From: Mastigocoleus sp. MO_188.B34
GTDB lineage: Bacteria > Cyanobacteriota > Cyanobacteriia > Cyanobacteriales > Nostocaceae
Length of the DNA stretch: 64,000 nt
Reading direction: 5' to 3'
Assembly: GCF_030065675.1 (NCBI RefSeq)
Contig: NZ_JASJDK010000004.1
Span: 53,329-117,328 of the forward strand
The notes under the pieces: generated by a model
The model's input: only the letters and a program-made list of their open reading frames with translations
Databases searched by the model: none
Told to the model about the DNA's origin: nothing
Shown here: piece after piece, positions 8,372 through 17,178 of the stretch
Layout: each line of letters begins with the position of its first letter
How positions within the stretch are numbered: the first letter of the stretch is position 1
Position numbers and translations under genes: made by a program

Positions 8372-9526
8372 TTAAATACTTGGAAAAGGGGGATTATCCC
8401 CCTTTTTTATGTTAATGGTTTCCTCGAATGATAAAGCTATATTCAATTGCTCCGCTATTTCTTGCATCTGAGTATTATTATTTAGCTGATTGTAAATTTC
8501 TTTTGCTTCAAAATAATAGGATTTGGCTTCTGGGTAATAATTTAATTGGTCGCAAGTCGCAGCCAAAAGAAAGCTAGTTCCTGCTTGCGCAAGAGTATTG
8601 TTTATATCTTGTGCAAAAAATAATGCGGTTTGTAAGGACTTTAGTGCTGAAGAATATTCTTTTTGTTGGTAGTAAGTGCAACCAATATTAAATAGTATTT
8701 TTTGTTGTCCATCTTTGGCTTCTATTTTCTGAAAAATCCGTAGAGCATCTTTATAATATTTCAGTGCTTTCGTATAACTGCTTAGATGTTTATAGATGTT
8801 AGCAATTCGAGATAATGCTGCAGCTTCACCAAAACGATTACCAATAAGGTGGCTAATATCCAATGATTGGATATTATATTCGATCGCCTTTTCTAAATCA
8901 TTAGTTTTGTAATATATATCACTTAACCCTTGCAAGATTGCACTTCTGATTTTCATTTCCCCAATTTCGGAGGAAATTTTCAATCCTGATTCGAAAAAAT
9001 TGCTTGCTTTTTCGTATTCCTCAATTTCTTTGTACGCTTGACCTATGCGATCGAGACTCATGAGTGAAAGCAATCGATTATTGATATTTTGAGCAATGAA
9101 CAAAGATTGATTACACAGTTTAATTGTCTCTTGATATTCACCTAACTGAAAGTAAATACCACCTAAATTTGCAAGAGAATTTGCTTCTGCTTGGACATCT
9201 CTAAGTTTGCGAGCAATTGAGAGTGCTTGTTTTTCAAATTCTAACGCTTTTTGGTAGTCACCAATCAGCTGATACAAGTTTCCTAAAGAGGTTAGAGAAC
9301 TTTGTTGATAATTTAAGTCATTCATTTCACAGCCAATTTCTAGCTGTTTTTGAAAGAAGTCTCGAGCTTGTTCGTATTGTCCTAAATGTCGATATTTATT
9401 TTTCTGTTCCCCAATACCTAAAATTTCTACCAATCGATTACTTGCTTGGGAAGCAAGTTGAAGTAATTGAATAAAACACTCAATTACTTTGTCAAGTCGA
9501 TCTAGTCGAGATTTACAACTACCCAT
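8372..9526 (-). CDS. Tetratricopeptide-repeat protein, 384 aa
   Basis: Probable protein-interaction scaffold. From about residue 47 to 365 the sequence is a run of TPR units of about 40 residues (for example LGNLYQLIGDYQKALEFEKQ, LGGIYFQLGEYQETIKL), of the TPR_12 style common in cyanobacterial signalling and CHAT-associated proteins. No signal peptide, membrane segment or effector domain is visible, so it may be an isolated TPR module. Its last residues (KKGDNPPF) are translated from the rpsA terminator hairpin, which suggests that the original 3' end was eroded or that the frame runs on by chance. No specific partner is suggested by neighbours. Confidence 0.75.
   Translation of the reverse strand: MGSCKSRLDRLDKVIECFIQLLQLASQASNRLVEILGIGEQKNKYRHLGQYEQARDFFQKQLEIGCEMNDLNYQQSSLTSLGNLYQLIGDYQKALEFEKQALSIARKLRDVQAEANSLANLGGIYFQLGEYQETIKLCNQSLFIAQNINNRLLSLMSLDRIGQAYKEIEEYEKASNFFESGLKISSEIGEMKIRSAILQGLSDIYYKTNDLEKAIEYNIQSLDISHLIGNRFGEAAALSRIANIYKHLSSYTKALKYYKDALRIFQKIEAKDGQQKILFNIGCTYYQQKEYSSALKSLQTALFFAQDINNTLAQAGTSFLLAATCDQLNYYPEAKSYYFEAKEIYNQLNNNTQMQEIAEQLNIALSFEETINIKKGDNPPFPSI
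8384..8408 (+). terminator. Intrinsic terminator of rpsA, overlapping the facing TPR gene
   Basis: Arms AAAAGGGGG (8384-8392) and CCCCCTTTTTT (8398-8408) with a 5-nt loop ATTAT. On the plus strand it ends in a T-run, a good rho-independent terminator 100 bp after the S1 stop. It lies inside the last codons of the opposing TPR gene and is nearly symmetric, so it might act both ways. Confidence 0.85.
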
Positions 9527-10710
9527 ATTGTAAAACGCAACTTCTTGTCAACATAAGCTATTTACTCCTAGGTAATAAAAGTAACTTTTACTCAAATCTA
9601 AATTTCCTTCGCGATCTATTTTTGTCTTTTAGTAAAACTTCCCTTGAATGAATTAAATGTCATTACTAGTTTTGAATGTTTTGTTAGCGAATCGTCAATT
9701 TTTATCTAGATTCTCGGAGGATAGATGCGCTGGAAAAATCTTAAATGTATTAACTCTAGTTGGTTACTTAAGTGTTATCTGTGGAGAAAAGTAATACTTG
9801 CAACTTTTTACGAAAAACCTATTTTTATTCGCAATAAAAAATCAAAAAAATACTTATTATCTCAAAATAGTATTTTATTTCTTATCAGATATAAGCCAAA
9901 ATAGCTAGTTTTAAATGTTTTTATTTTTCACTCTATGATTTTCAAAATATATTTTCAATGGCTTATGTAATAGATTTTTTAACTTCAATTAACTCCAACA
10001 ATAAAATCAAAAAATGAAGCTAAATACATATATGACTACTTGATTGATGAATTATCAATCTGATTTATTCTATTTTAACGAACCAGAAGACATTAATATG
10101 TTATTGATATGATACATTTACAGAGTTATGTAGTATTCCATAATAATTATGGTTATTTTGTTCGTTCAAACTTTATATTTATTTGTGCATAATTACTATT
10201 GTTATAAAAATTTTGATAGTGATTTAATTTGAAATTTTAAGTAAGTAGGCAAGAAAAAATTAAAGTATGTAAAGAAATATAAAATACTCGTATTTGGCTC
10301 GTAGTAGTGCTTTAGCGCTAAAGCGCTATTACAAACAAGTTATGATTTTTCTTACTCACCTACTTATTTGATAATTTATCCCTCATTCATCAGAAATTAA
10401 TTTTTCATATATTGGATAGAAGGATAGCAAAAATTTAAATTTTTATGGTGTTTAGTAAAGTATTTCCAAATAATATCTATTTTTAACTATATTAAATCGT
10501 TCGTATAAATTGGAAAATTTCAGGATTTATTGCTTGAAGATTTAAATTCTAATTCAATCCTTTAAAAAGAGGTAATTAATAATACTAATTATCTCTGATT
10601 CTCATAGTATTTAGCTCAAAAATAGAGAAAATATCTAATTATTACAAAGCGACTATTTTTAAATTTCGTAATACAAATAAAAAATTATTCTAGCAGAAAT
10701 AAACTAACAA
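9527..10710. other. Long AT-rich intergenic region
   Basis: About 1.2 kb with no supportable reading frame. The only clear structure is the palindrome at 10304-10332. Upstream of the TPR gene (9527 onward) it should contain that gene's promoter. Confidence 0.6.
10304..10332. repeat. Palindromic element, core GCTTTAGCGCTAAAGC
   Basis: Perfect 16-bp palindrome (10309-10324) inside a longer imperfect inverted repeat (GTAGTGC...GCTATTAC). It resembles dispersed AGCGCTAAAGCGCT palindromes of cyanobacterial intergenic DNA. Confidence 0.75.
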
Positions 10711-10735
10711 ACCCGATTCCTTAAAGAAATCGGGT
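10711..10735 (-). terminator. Hairpin after the hydroxylase gene
   Basis: Arms ACCCGATT (10711-10718)/AATCGGGT (10728-10735), 9-nt loop, followed on the minus strand by TTTG. It lies 59 bp beyond the end of the minus-strand gene at 10794 and is the likely end of the 15.3-10.8 kb cluster transcript. Confidence 0.6.
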
Positions 10736-10793
10736 ATTTGAAAAAAATAAATTTAATTTAGCCTTATGTTTAAATTAAAGGTTACAGCGGTAA

Positions 10794-11300
10794 TTACCAC
10801 CACTTGAGTTGCAAATAACCTCTTTCTGGCTGGTTTAATTCTTTTTCTGTTAGCCACTCAACGGATTTATAGGTACCAAATATGTGGTCCCACCAATCTA
10901 CAGCCAGCCCAAAATTATGTTCCCACATCCCATATTTGTGATGTACGTAGTGAACCGGCATTTTCATCCAAAAACACTTGGTTGGATTTTCATGCTGTAG
11001 TTGGTGTGCATAGGCTGAAAAAGCAGCATAAGTTAATGCACCTAAAAACCAGCCAGTACCAGCATCTACGGAGTAGAAAAACATCAAACACATAACAATA
11101 AAACTACCCCGGATATAATCGCGAAACTCCCATACCACTCCCTGTCCTTCATTACGACGATGGTGGTCGCGGTGGCGTTCGCCAATCCGACGTGAAACGT
11201 GCATTAGGCGATGTAGCCAGTATTCTACTAAACTTGCCAAAATAAATGCGATCGCAAAACAAATCATTACTCTGAATGAGCTTAGTAAAAAAGGATTCAT
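10794..11300 (-). CDS. Fatty acid hydroxylase/sterol desaturase superfamily protein
   Basis: Membrane di-iron enzyme expected to hydroxylate or desaturate a lipid chain using O2. The eight-histidine signature is present: His30-x3-His34, His43-x2-HisHis47, His99-x3-His103 and His117-x2-HisHis121. Two to four hydrophobic segments flank these boxes. At 168 residues it is as short as CrtZ-type beta-carotene hydroxylases, but the sequence (HRLMH, HRDHH, HYVHH) fits the general PF04116 group. It is the last gene of a same-strand set with an epimerase/reductase, a GNAT-fold protein and an alpha-oxoamine synthase. Plant and yeast sphinganine C4-hydroxylases belong to this superfamily, so a long-chain-base or ceramide substrate is a reasonable inference, not proof. 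Confidence 0.85.
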   Translation of the reverse strand: MNPFLLSSFRVMICFAIAFILASLVEYWLHRLMHVSRRIGERHRDHHRRNEGQGVVWEFRDYIRGSFIVMCLMFFYSVDAGTGWFLGALTYAAFSAYAHQLQHENPTKCFWMKMPVHYVHHKYGMWEHNFGLAVDWWDHIFGTYKSVEWLTEKELNQPERGYLQLKWW

Positions 11301-11431
11301 ATTTTTTCTAACTCTCTGTTTTTCCTGACAATCGTAACAAATGGCAAGAGGTACTAAATTTAAAACTCAAATTTAAAACTTAAATTTAAAATCTGAGTAT
11401 TAAATTTAAGTTAAAAACTCAAACTTAAAAA

Positions 11432-12403
11432 TCAATTACTAATTTGTAGTTGTTTGACAATTTCTTTTAAAATTTCATTTACCGGCTGATGTTTCCAGCC
11501 TAATTCTTTTCGTGCCTTTGTTGCATCTACTCGTACGCAACGTTCGTATAAATAATGTACTCTTTCTCGACCAATGGGAGGATTCCAATTAAGTAATTTA
11601 CCAATAGGGTCGAGTAAACTCGCTACAAAACGGACTATAGGTTGGGGAACTTCTATAGGAACATTAATATCAGTTTCTTGGGAAATTATCTCAAACATTT
11701 CCCGAGTGGGTAGATCGCCAGCAGAAATGATGTAATGTTCCCCGGATTGACCGCGCTCTGCAGCCAAAATCATGGCATTAACTAGATCGTCAACATGGAC
11801 GATACCGGTCATGCGATCGCCCCCTAACCACAGTTTCAACCAACCTTTTAAAAATAATTTGAATACTGGGCCAAAATGGGGGTCATCCACACCTAAAATA
11901 CCGGAAGGCATGATGCTAATAATAGATAACCCATCAGCAGCAAATTTATCTACCAACTTTTGTGCTTGGTATTTGGTGCGATCGTAAGCTGAAGAAAAAT
12001 CTTGTTGCGTGCGACGGAATGTCTCATTGACAACTTTACCTTGGGTATCACCATAAACACCAATGGTGCTACAGTAAACAATTTTGGAAACACCTATTTC
12101 TTTCGCAATTTCTAAAACAGCTTGGGTACCATCAACATTTACCCGTTCCATTTGCTGCTCGTCCACTAAACCCAGTTCCACGTATGCAGCAGTATGGAAA
12201 ACTGTATCTACTTCCTGCATTGCTTTACGCAAAGCATTGCGATCGGTAATGTCGCCATAAACTAACTGTATTTGAGTGTCGTCGAGGCGGGCTAAATTAC
12301 TAGATTTACGGACTAAACCAACCACTCGATCACCGCATTTTTCGAGGGCTTTAACTAAATGAGAACCGGTGAAACCATTTGCACCCGTCACCAAAGCTTT
12401 CAT
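11432..12403 (-). CDS. NAD(P)-dependent epimerase/dehydratase family reductase
   Basis: Extended short-chain dehydrogenase, 323 residues. Rossmann motif TGANGFTGS (6-14) and catalytic Ser112/Tyr140-x3-Lys144 are intact. It resembles the dihydroflavonol-4-reductase/3-beta-hydroxysteroid dehydrogenase/HpnA-like subgroup. Such a reductase (CerR) acts in the Caulobacter ceramide pathway to reduce the 3-keto group. Here it sits 88 bp downstream of the GNAT-like gene and 131 bp upstream of the hydroxylase gene, all on the minus strand. A role in sugar or hopanoid metabolism is the main alternative. Confidence 0.85.
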   Translation of the reverse strand: MKALVTGANGFTGSHLVKALEKCGDRVVGLVRKSSNLARLDDTQIQLVYGDITDRNALRKAMQEVDTVFHTAAYVELGLVDEQQMERVNVDGTQAVLEIAKEIGVSKIVYCSTIGVYGDTQGKVVNETFRRTQQDFSSAYDRTKYQAQKLVDKFAADGLSIISIMPSGILGVDDPHFGPVFKLFLKGWLKLWLGGDRMTGIVHVDDLVNAMILAAERGQSGEHYIISAGDLPTREMFEIISQETDINVPIEVPQPIVRFVASLLDPIGKLLNWNPPIGRERVHYLYERCVRVDATKARKELGWKHQPVNEILKEIVKQLQISN

Positions 12404-12404
12404 A

Positions 12405-12500
12405 AAATCACAATGCTTTAATTAAAATTCTTTAACTGCAAAGCTTTAACTAAAAAGCTTTAACTAAAAAGCTTCAACTACAAAGCTTCAATCACAAAGC
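12405..12500. repeat. About 14-bp tandem repeats between operon genes
   Basis: Six or so imperfect units of the form AAAGCTTTAACTAA/AAAGCTTCAACTAC fill the gap between the reductase start and the GNAT-like gene end, running into its stop codon. Similar A/T-rich tandem arrays occupy 11340-11430, 21545-21605 and 60527-60690. Confidence 0.7.
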
Positions 12501-13631
12501 TTTCTCGTACATTCGATAGGTTTTGTAAATTTTACCACCAGATGCTTCTATCAGTTTGCGTGAAGGCGAATTAGTTTCCCACACCCAACCCAATTCAGCT
12601 CTTTTATAAGGCTTACCTTTTTTTATTCCTCCTTGCATGCCAAGGTAAATTAAGGCTAAAGGCACCATTTTACGACGGTATTCAGGTAAAGAAACAATAA
12701 CAGGTACGACTCCCTGATCAATCTGGCGACGATACCAGAGGAATTTAATCATTCCCCACCAGTCAAACTTACCGTTAAGGTGTTTTAAAACAATATTGTA
12801 ATCGGGTAAACCCATCCAAAAACCAATCATTTCACCGTTATGTTCCGCAATGGGAAAAACATCAGGATCTGCCATTTGTTGCAATTCCCTGGCTTGTGCC
12901 ATAAATTCTTCCTGGGTGCGGTAAATATAACTATAGTTTTTGGCAAAAGCTTCACTCATCAGGTTATACATATTCTGGCAATCTTGCTCGAATTCTTCAC
13001 CCTTAGTGCGGAGGGCACGAAAAGTAATTCCTGATTTACAAGCAATTCGATAAGCTTTTTCAAATTTTGGATCTAAAGGTTTATCCAAAGGAAAATTATA
13101 AATATAGGCATCATTACCTTTTTCCCAACCAGCCTTTTCAATAAACTCAGGATAATAGGACGGGTTGTAAGGTGTCATAATCATTGGCGGTAAATCAAAT
13201 CTATCCACCTGAAATAAACACCTATTGTGGGTAGATAAATCTATTGGACCCCGCACAGATTCCATATTATGTTCGCACAACCATTGACATGCAGCCTCTA
13301 ATAATGCTTGGGCAACTTCAAAATCTTCGATACATTCGAAGTAACCAAAAATACCAATATTTTTGCCCTCACTTTCAATCAGTCTGTGATTGATCGCTGC
13401 AACAATTCTTCCTAAAGGTTTTCCTGTTTCCGAAAGGGCAATAAATTGTTGTAATTCCCCATGTTGTCGAAAGGCATTTTCTGGGGCTAGTTGTTTAGCA
13501 ATGCTACTCCGGAAAGGTGGAACCCAATTAGCGTCATTTTTATAAACTATATGTGGGACATCCAAAAATATTTCCCGATCTTTGTCACTGCTAACTGCTT
13601 TAACCTGAAAATTTTTTGTTTGAGTCAACAT
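12492..13631 (-). CDS. GNAT-fold acyltransferase-like protein (bacterial ceramide synthase-type candidate)
   Basis: 379-residue protein of a widespread GNAT-like family, recognisable by NDANWVPPFR, GRIVAAINHR, FGYFEC, RGPIDLSTHNRC and MTPYNPSYYPEFIEKAGW. Part of this broad family includes bCerS, the Caulobacter enzyme that N-acylates the long-chain base; many members are uncharacterised. I start at the ATG at 13631 (MLTQTKNFQVK) because the preceding 26 codons (to 13709) have no family similarity. No membrane segment. Its neighbours, an alpha-oxoamine synthase upstream and a reductase downstream, are the other two activities of bacterial ceramide synthesis. Function is inferred from family plus context. 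Confidence 0.75.
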   Translation of the reverse strand: MLTQTKNFQVKAVSSDKDREIFLDVPHIVYKNDANWVPPFRSSIAKQLAPENAFRQHGELQQFIALSETGKPLGRIVAAINHRLIESEGKNIGIFGYFECIEDFEVAQALLEAACQWLCEHNMESVRGPIDLSTHNRCLFQVDRFDLPPMIMTPYNPSYYPEFIEKAGWEKGNDAYIYNFPLDKPLDPKFEKAYRIACKSGITFRALRTKGEEFEQDCQNMYNLMSEAFAKNYSYIYRTQEEFMAQARELQQMADPDVFPIAEHNGEMIGFWMGLPDYNIVLKHLNGKFDWWGMIKFLWYRRQIDQGVVPVIVSLPEYRRKMVPLALIYLGMQGGIKKGKPYKRAELGWVWETNSPSRKLIEASGGKIYKTYRMYEKAL

Positions 13632-14009
13632 ATATGAAATTAAATATTTTGAGTAATTAGGATTAGTTAGGATAAAAATTTTACAAAAATTACGCAATGT
13701 TAATTGCACAATAATTTAAATTATTTATCCCTTAAATAGCCTTTAGATACGCAAATACCCACAGCACCGATATGAGAGTAAAATTACAATAATCACAAAA
13801 TTGTAATTAATACATACCCATTAGACAGATATTTTTAGTAGCGCGACTCAGAGAATATCAATACTAACCCTGAGAACCGCGCCACTTTGTTACAAAAAGC
13901 TGCGCTAAGACCACACGCTAAAGTAAACACTGTTAAGCTAGGGAAAAATCTGGGCGCTTTACGTCTCTATAATTAGGCAAAAGTTCCAATCCTAATTACT
14001 GAATTAAAC
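13632..14009. other. Intergenic gap inside the lipid-like cluster
   Basis: 378 bp between the oxoamine synthase and GNAT-like genes; no coding frame. It includes a short GC-rich part (13840-13960, GCGCGACTC, ACCGCGCCAC) that looks like a degenerate repeat. It could hold a second promoter. Confidence 0.5.
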
Positions 14010-15296
14010 CTAGGCAGTAGCAACAGTAGTAGGCTTATACAACTCATCTCGTACTGTCACCATTGCTTCCACCAAACGATCCATGTCTTCTTTGGTATGG
14101 AGAGCGTTAGCAGTAATCCGGAGACGAGGTTTAGCTATAAACCAAATTGGTGAAACCCAAATACCGTAATTTTCCATCAAACTATTGGCAAAGACCTTTG
14201 GATTTAGTTCTGCCGGTAAAACAACAGGAATTACATTTGTTTCGCCAATTGCAGCGAAACCTGCTTCTTCCAGACGGGAGCGCAAATAACGGGTATTAGC
14301 CTGTAGTGTTGCTACAAGTTGAGGATTCTGGCGCACTTGACGGATACTCTCAAGCGCTGCAGCCGTTGTTGGCGCAGGTAAAGAAATTGTACCGATGGAA
14401 GTAGGGCAAACATCCAATAATTCAATCATTTCACGGGAATGACTACTGATTGCCGCACCCGCAGATGCTGCAAATTTGGAAAATGTGGTCATGATTAAAG
14501 GAACCATACCCCGATCCAAAACTTGAGAAGGCGAAATTCCAAAGTGGTCGTATATACCGCCTCCCTTTAAGCCGATTGCACCACTTGCATGGGCTTCATC
14601 CATGACTATGACACTACCTGGGTAGTTTTCTAAAACATTAAGCATTTCCGGTAATGGGGCAATATCGCCATCCATTGAAAAAACAGCATCAGAAACTACC
14701 AGAATCCGATCGTCAGGCTGAGCATAACGCCGTAATTTACGTGCTAGGTCATTGACATCACAATGACGATATGCCTTGACTCGGACATTGGGGCTGTGGC
14801 TGAACATCTTTCCGGAACGATTTCCAGCATTGGCGACAGCAGATACTATACAGCCGTGGTTAAGAACATCTGTGAGAATTAAAGTTTCTCTGGTATTACG
14901 AAAACCCGGAATGTTAATCGCCAAATGACAAAAGCCATCTATCAAGGCTTGCATTGCCATCCAAGCATTGAGAAACAAATGGGTATGAGGCAGATGTTTA
15001 AACTCCGAGATTTCTTCTTCTAGCTGGCGGTGAAGGTCGATGCGACCGCTCAGTACCGAACAAGAACTATTGGATGTGCCGTACTGCAAAATAGCATCAA
15101 TTGCTGCTTGTTTTACAGATTCTGATTGAACCAAACCCAAAACATCATTTGTGCAAAAGGTCAGAAGCTTGTATCTCTTACCATTTGCTGGATTTTCAAT
15201 TTCAACAATGTTTCCCTGCTTGTGATGACAAATGAACTTATCTGGATAGAGACCGCTTTCATTCAGTCTCTGCATATATTCTTCTACGACTTCCAC
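14010..15296 (-). CDS. Alpha-oxoamine synthase family PLP enzyme (serine palmitoyltransferase-like)
   Basis: PLP-dependent enzyme that condenses an amino acid with an acyl thioester, releasing CO2 (family of BioF, Kbl, HemA and SPT). 428 residues. Visible motifs: His147 in DVLNHG (PLP stacking), SDAVFSMDGD (202-211), DEAHASG (233-239) and Lys274 in TTFSKFAAS, the Schiff-base lysine. It is longer than typical BioF (about 385) and its neighbours are a GNAT-like acyltransferase, a reductase and a lipid hydroxylase rather than biotin genes, which favours an SPT-like role making 3-ketosphinganine. No acyl carrier protein gene is adjacent. Substrate cannot be read from the sequence alone. Confidence 0.85.
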   Translation of the reverse strand: MEVVEEYMQRLNESGLYPDKFICHHKQGNIVEIENPANGKRYKLLTFCTNDVLGLVQSESVKQAAIDAILQYGTSNSSCSVLSGRIDLHRQLEEEISEFKHLPHTHLFLNAWMAMQALIDGFCHLAINIPGFRNTRETLILTDVLNHGCIVSAVANAGNRSGKMFSHSPNVRVKAYRHCDVNDLARKLRRYAQPDDRILVVSDAVFSMDGDIAPLPEMLNVLENYPGSVIVMDEAHASGAIGLKGGGIYDHFGISPSQVLDRGMVPLIMTTFSKFAASAGAAISSHSREMIELLDVCPTSIGTISLPAPTTAAALESIRQVRQNPQLVATLQANTRYLRSRLEEAGFAAIGETNVIPVVLPAELNPKVFANSLMENYGIWVSPIWFIAKPRLRITANALHTKEDMDRLVEAMVTVRDELYKPTTVATA

Positions 15297-15513
15297 TGTC
15301 TGCTCCTCTCACCTTTTGATGTATTGCCAACTGGTTATTGGTTCATGGAATTGAAAAAAATACCTTCCTCAATTAACCTTAATTAACCTTTGCAGGCCAG
15401 GTTGTCAAAATTATTTTTTGGCTAATGCCTCTTTTGGAAGAAATGATTTTTGATAATTTCCATTAGTACTATCCGATAATTGTTTAGATTGTTGCATAAA
15501 TTTTTCATATTGA

Positions 15514-16254
15514 TTAGATAATCGCCCTTTGTAGAGCAATGATAGGCGGATTAATTTCTACATAGCATCTATGAGAATTTTTTAAGTAAGTACATTGTTC
15601 GATTTCAACCATTTCAATATCTAGGTAAACATCTAGGTCAAAAAACTTTTTAGAAGAAAATTTTGATTTAGATGAGAACTGGAACTGGAATTTACAAAAT
15701 AAACTCCAAATCAATGGCATAAATTGTCCTTGAATTGGTTTAAACAAACACTGAGGAAGAAGAATTTTCAACAACAACAGAAAGAAAGAATATATTTCTT
15801 GTAGTCCCAGAGATAACTTTATCAACAACGGGGACAAGATACCTTCTAGAAAACTGCGATCGTATGGATAGTCATCTTTAAATGAGGTAGTACCGGTTGT
15901 AACTTTCTCTTCATTAAATCTCAGAATGCGATCGGGATTTACCAAATGACGAACTCGAATTTCACCTTGCTTCAATTCATCACCTTTACGAGAAAAAGCA
16001 TCAGAAAAAGCATTCTTGGAGTTATGGAGTTTGGTATGGAGTTTACCAATTTTCTTGTCAAAATATCCTTGTAAATCAACAATGCTTTTTTGCCACATTT
16101 GTTTCCAAAGCTGAACAGATATCAACTCATAGAGTTTTAACCCGTTACTCCAAGCTACTGAAAACCAATAATTTAGATCGATGCTTACTTCTCCGATTGG
16201 ATTTTGAGCAGTCTGGCTTTTCAAGTTTGTAGTCAGTTCCATCCCATCCCACAT
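15514..16254 (-). CDS. Hypothetical protein, about 246 aa
   Basis: Not recognised. The middle part (about 50-120) is charged and probably helical; about 140-175 is strongly hydrophobic (LGLQEIYSFFLLLLKILLPQ), possibly one membrane segment; the C-terminus is beta-like and Cys/His-containing. Three start candidates exist: GTG 16278, ATG 16254 (MWDGMELTTN) and ATG 16242; I chose 16254 because no better ribosome-binding site distinguishes them. It lies 217 bp upstream of the oxoamine synthase on the same strand, so it may belong to that cluster, for example as a membrane partner, but nothing in the sequence shows this. Confidence 0.5.
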   Translation of the reverse strand: MWDGMELTTNLKSQTAQNPIGEVSIDLNYWFSVAWSNGLKLYELISVQLWKQMWQKSIVDLQGYFDKKIGKLHTKLHNSKNAFSDAFSRKGDELKQGEIRVRHLVNPDRILRFNEEKVTTGTTSFKDDYPYDRSFLEGILSPLLIKLSLGLQEIYSFFLLLLKILLPQCLFKPIQGQFMPLIWSLFCKFQFQFSSKSKFSSKKFFDLDVYLDIEMVEIEQCTYLKNSHRCYVEINPPIIALQRAII

Positions 16255-17178
16255 TGTCTTGAGCGGTAGATACAACACAGAGCTAATCTCAATCCCAGAG
16301 TACTCTCCGATAATCTTATAAGAAATTTACAAATTACTAAGAAATTAGGCAAGAATTCATTGTTACACGGAAAGAATGATATAGAGATAATTGTCTTTTG
16401 GGTGACCCTGAAGGTTCCCACTATTTGTGGAGAATATCTTAGTTTTGACCTTTTGATAAACTTTCAACTCATTTTAACCACAAATATTTTTGACCTTCAG
16501 GCTAAAGCTTAAGTAATTATAACTAGAACAAAAACAAAAAAATGTCTCTAAATTAGGTTTAATTGCTAATTATCAGCCGTTCAAAATATTTGAGGAGGTC
16601 AATTAGCAATAGATGATTTTAGAAGTGTGTAATACTGTCACCCATTTGTAGCGAACGCATTGATTAGCGGGACTTAGACATTTTTTGCTTAACAAACAGC
16701 CTCAAATCTTTATACATCAATGGTTTCAAGTCGAATGAGTTGTTTTCTTGATATATCTAGGTTATGGCTAACGCCACGCAATAACTAGAGCCTGCGGCGA
16801 CGGCAGATCCGTTACGCTTTGCTAGGCGCTAAGAGCGATTTTTAGGGCTTTGAAGTTAATCCTTTGTCAATAACTGGTAGTTCAGCGCCTGTATATCAGT
16901 CTCCAGATCGATGTTTAGAATTTACTAAAAAACACAAATAATCTATGCTACTTGACTACCATGTATTGCGATAAATTTGCCCTGCAAGTATGAGTAAACT
17001 GCAGCACATTGTCACAAACTAGGGCTTCAGCTTATCTTGCCATGGGGGTTTTATTACCATAAGGTTTAATACTACTGGTTCTTATCTGTCATACAAAAAT
17101 TTGCTGTGCTGGTAAACTAAATCTCCTAAGAATACGTCTGATCTCAAAAAAATCCTTAGTAACTTATAATTACAGTCT
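16255..17178. other. Intergenic region with REP-like block
   Basis: About 0.9 kb, no supportable gene. A GC-rich repeat block at about 16768-16832 (GCTAACGCCACGCAATAAC, GCGGCGACGGCAGATCCG, TTACGCTTTGCTAGGCGC) recurs in similar form near 4250 and 46640-46960. The 3' part should contain the MFS gene promoter. Confidence 0.6.

Noticed and set aside
14010..15296. Assignment as bioF
   Set aside because: Length, neighbours and absence of biotin genes argue against a firm BioF call, though the family is the same.
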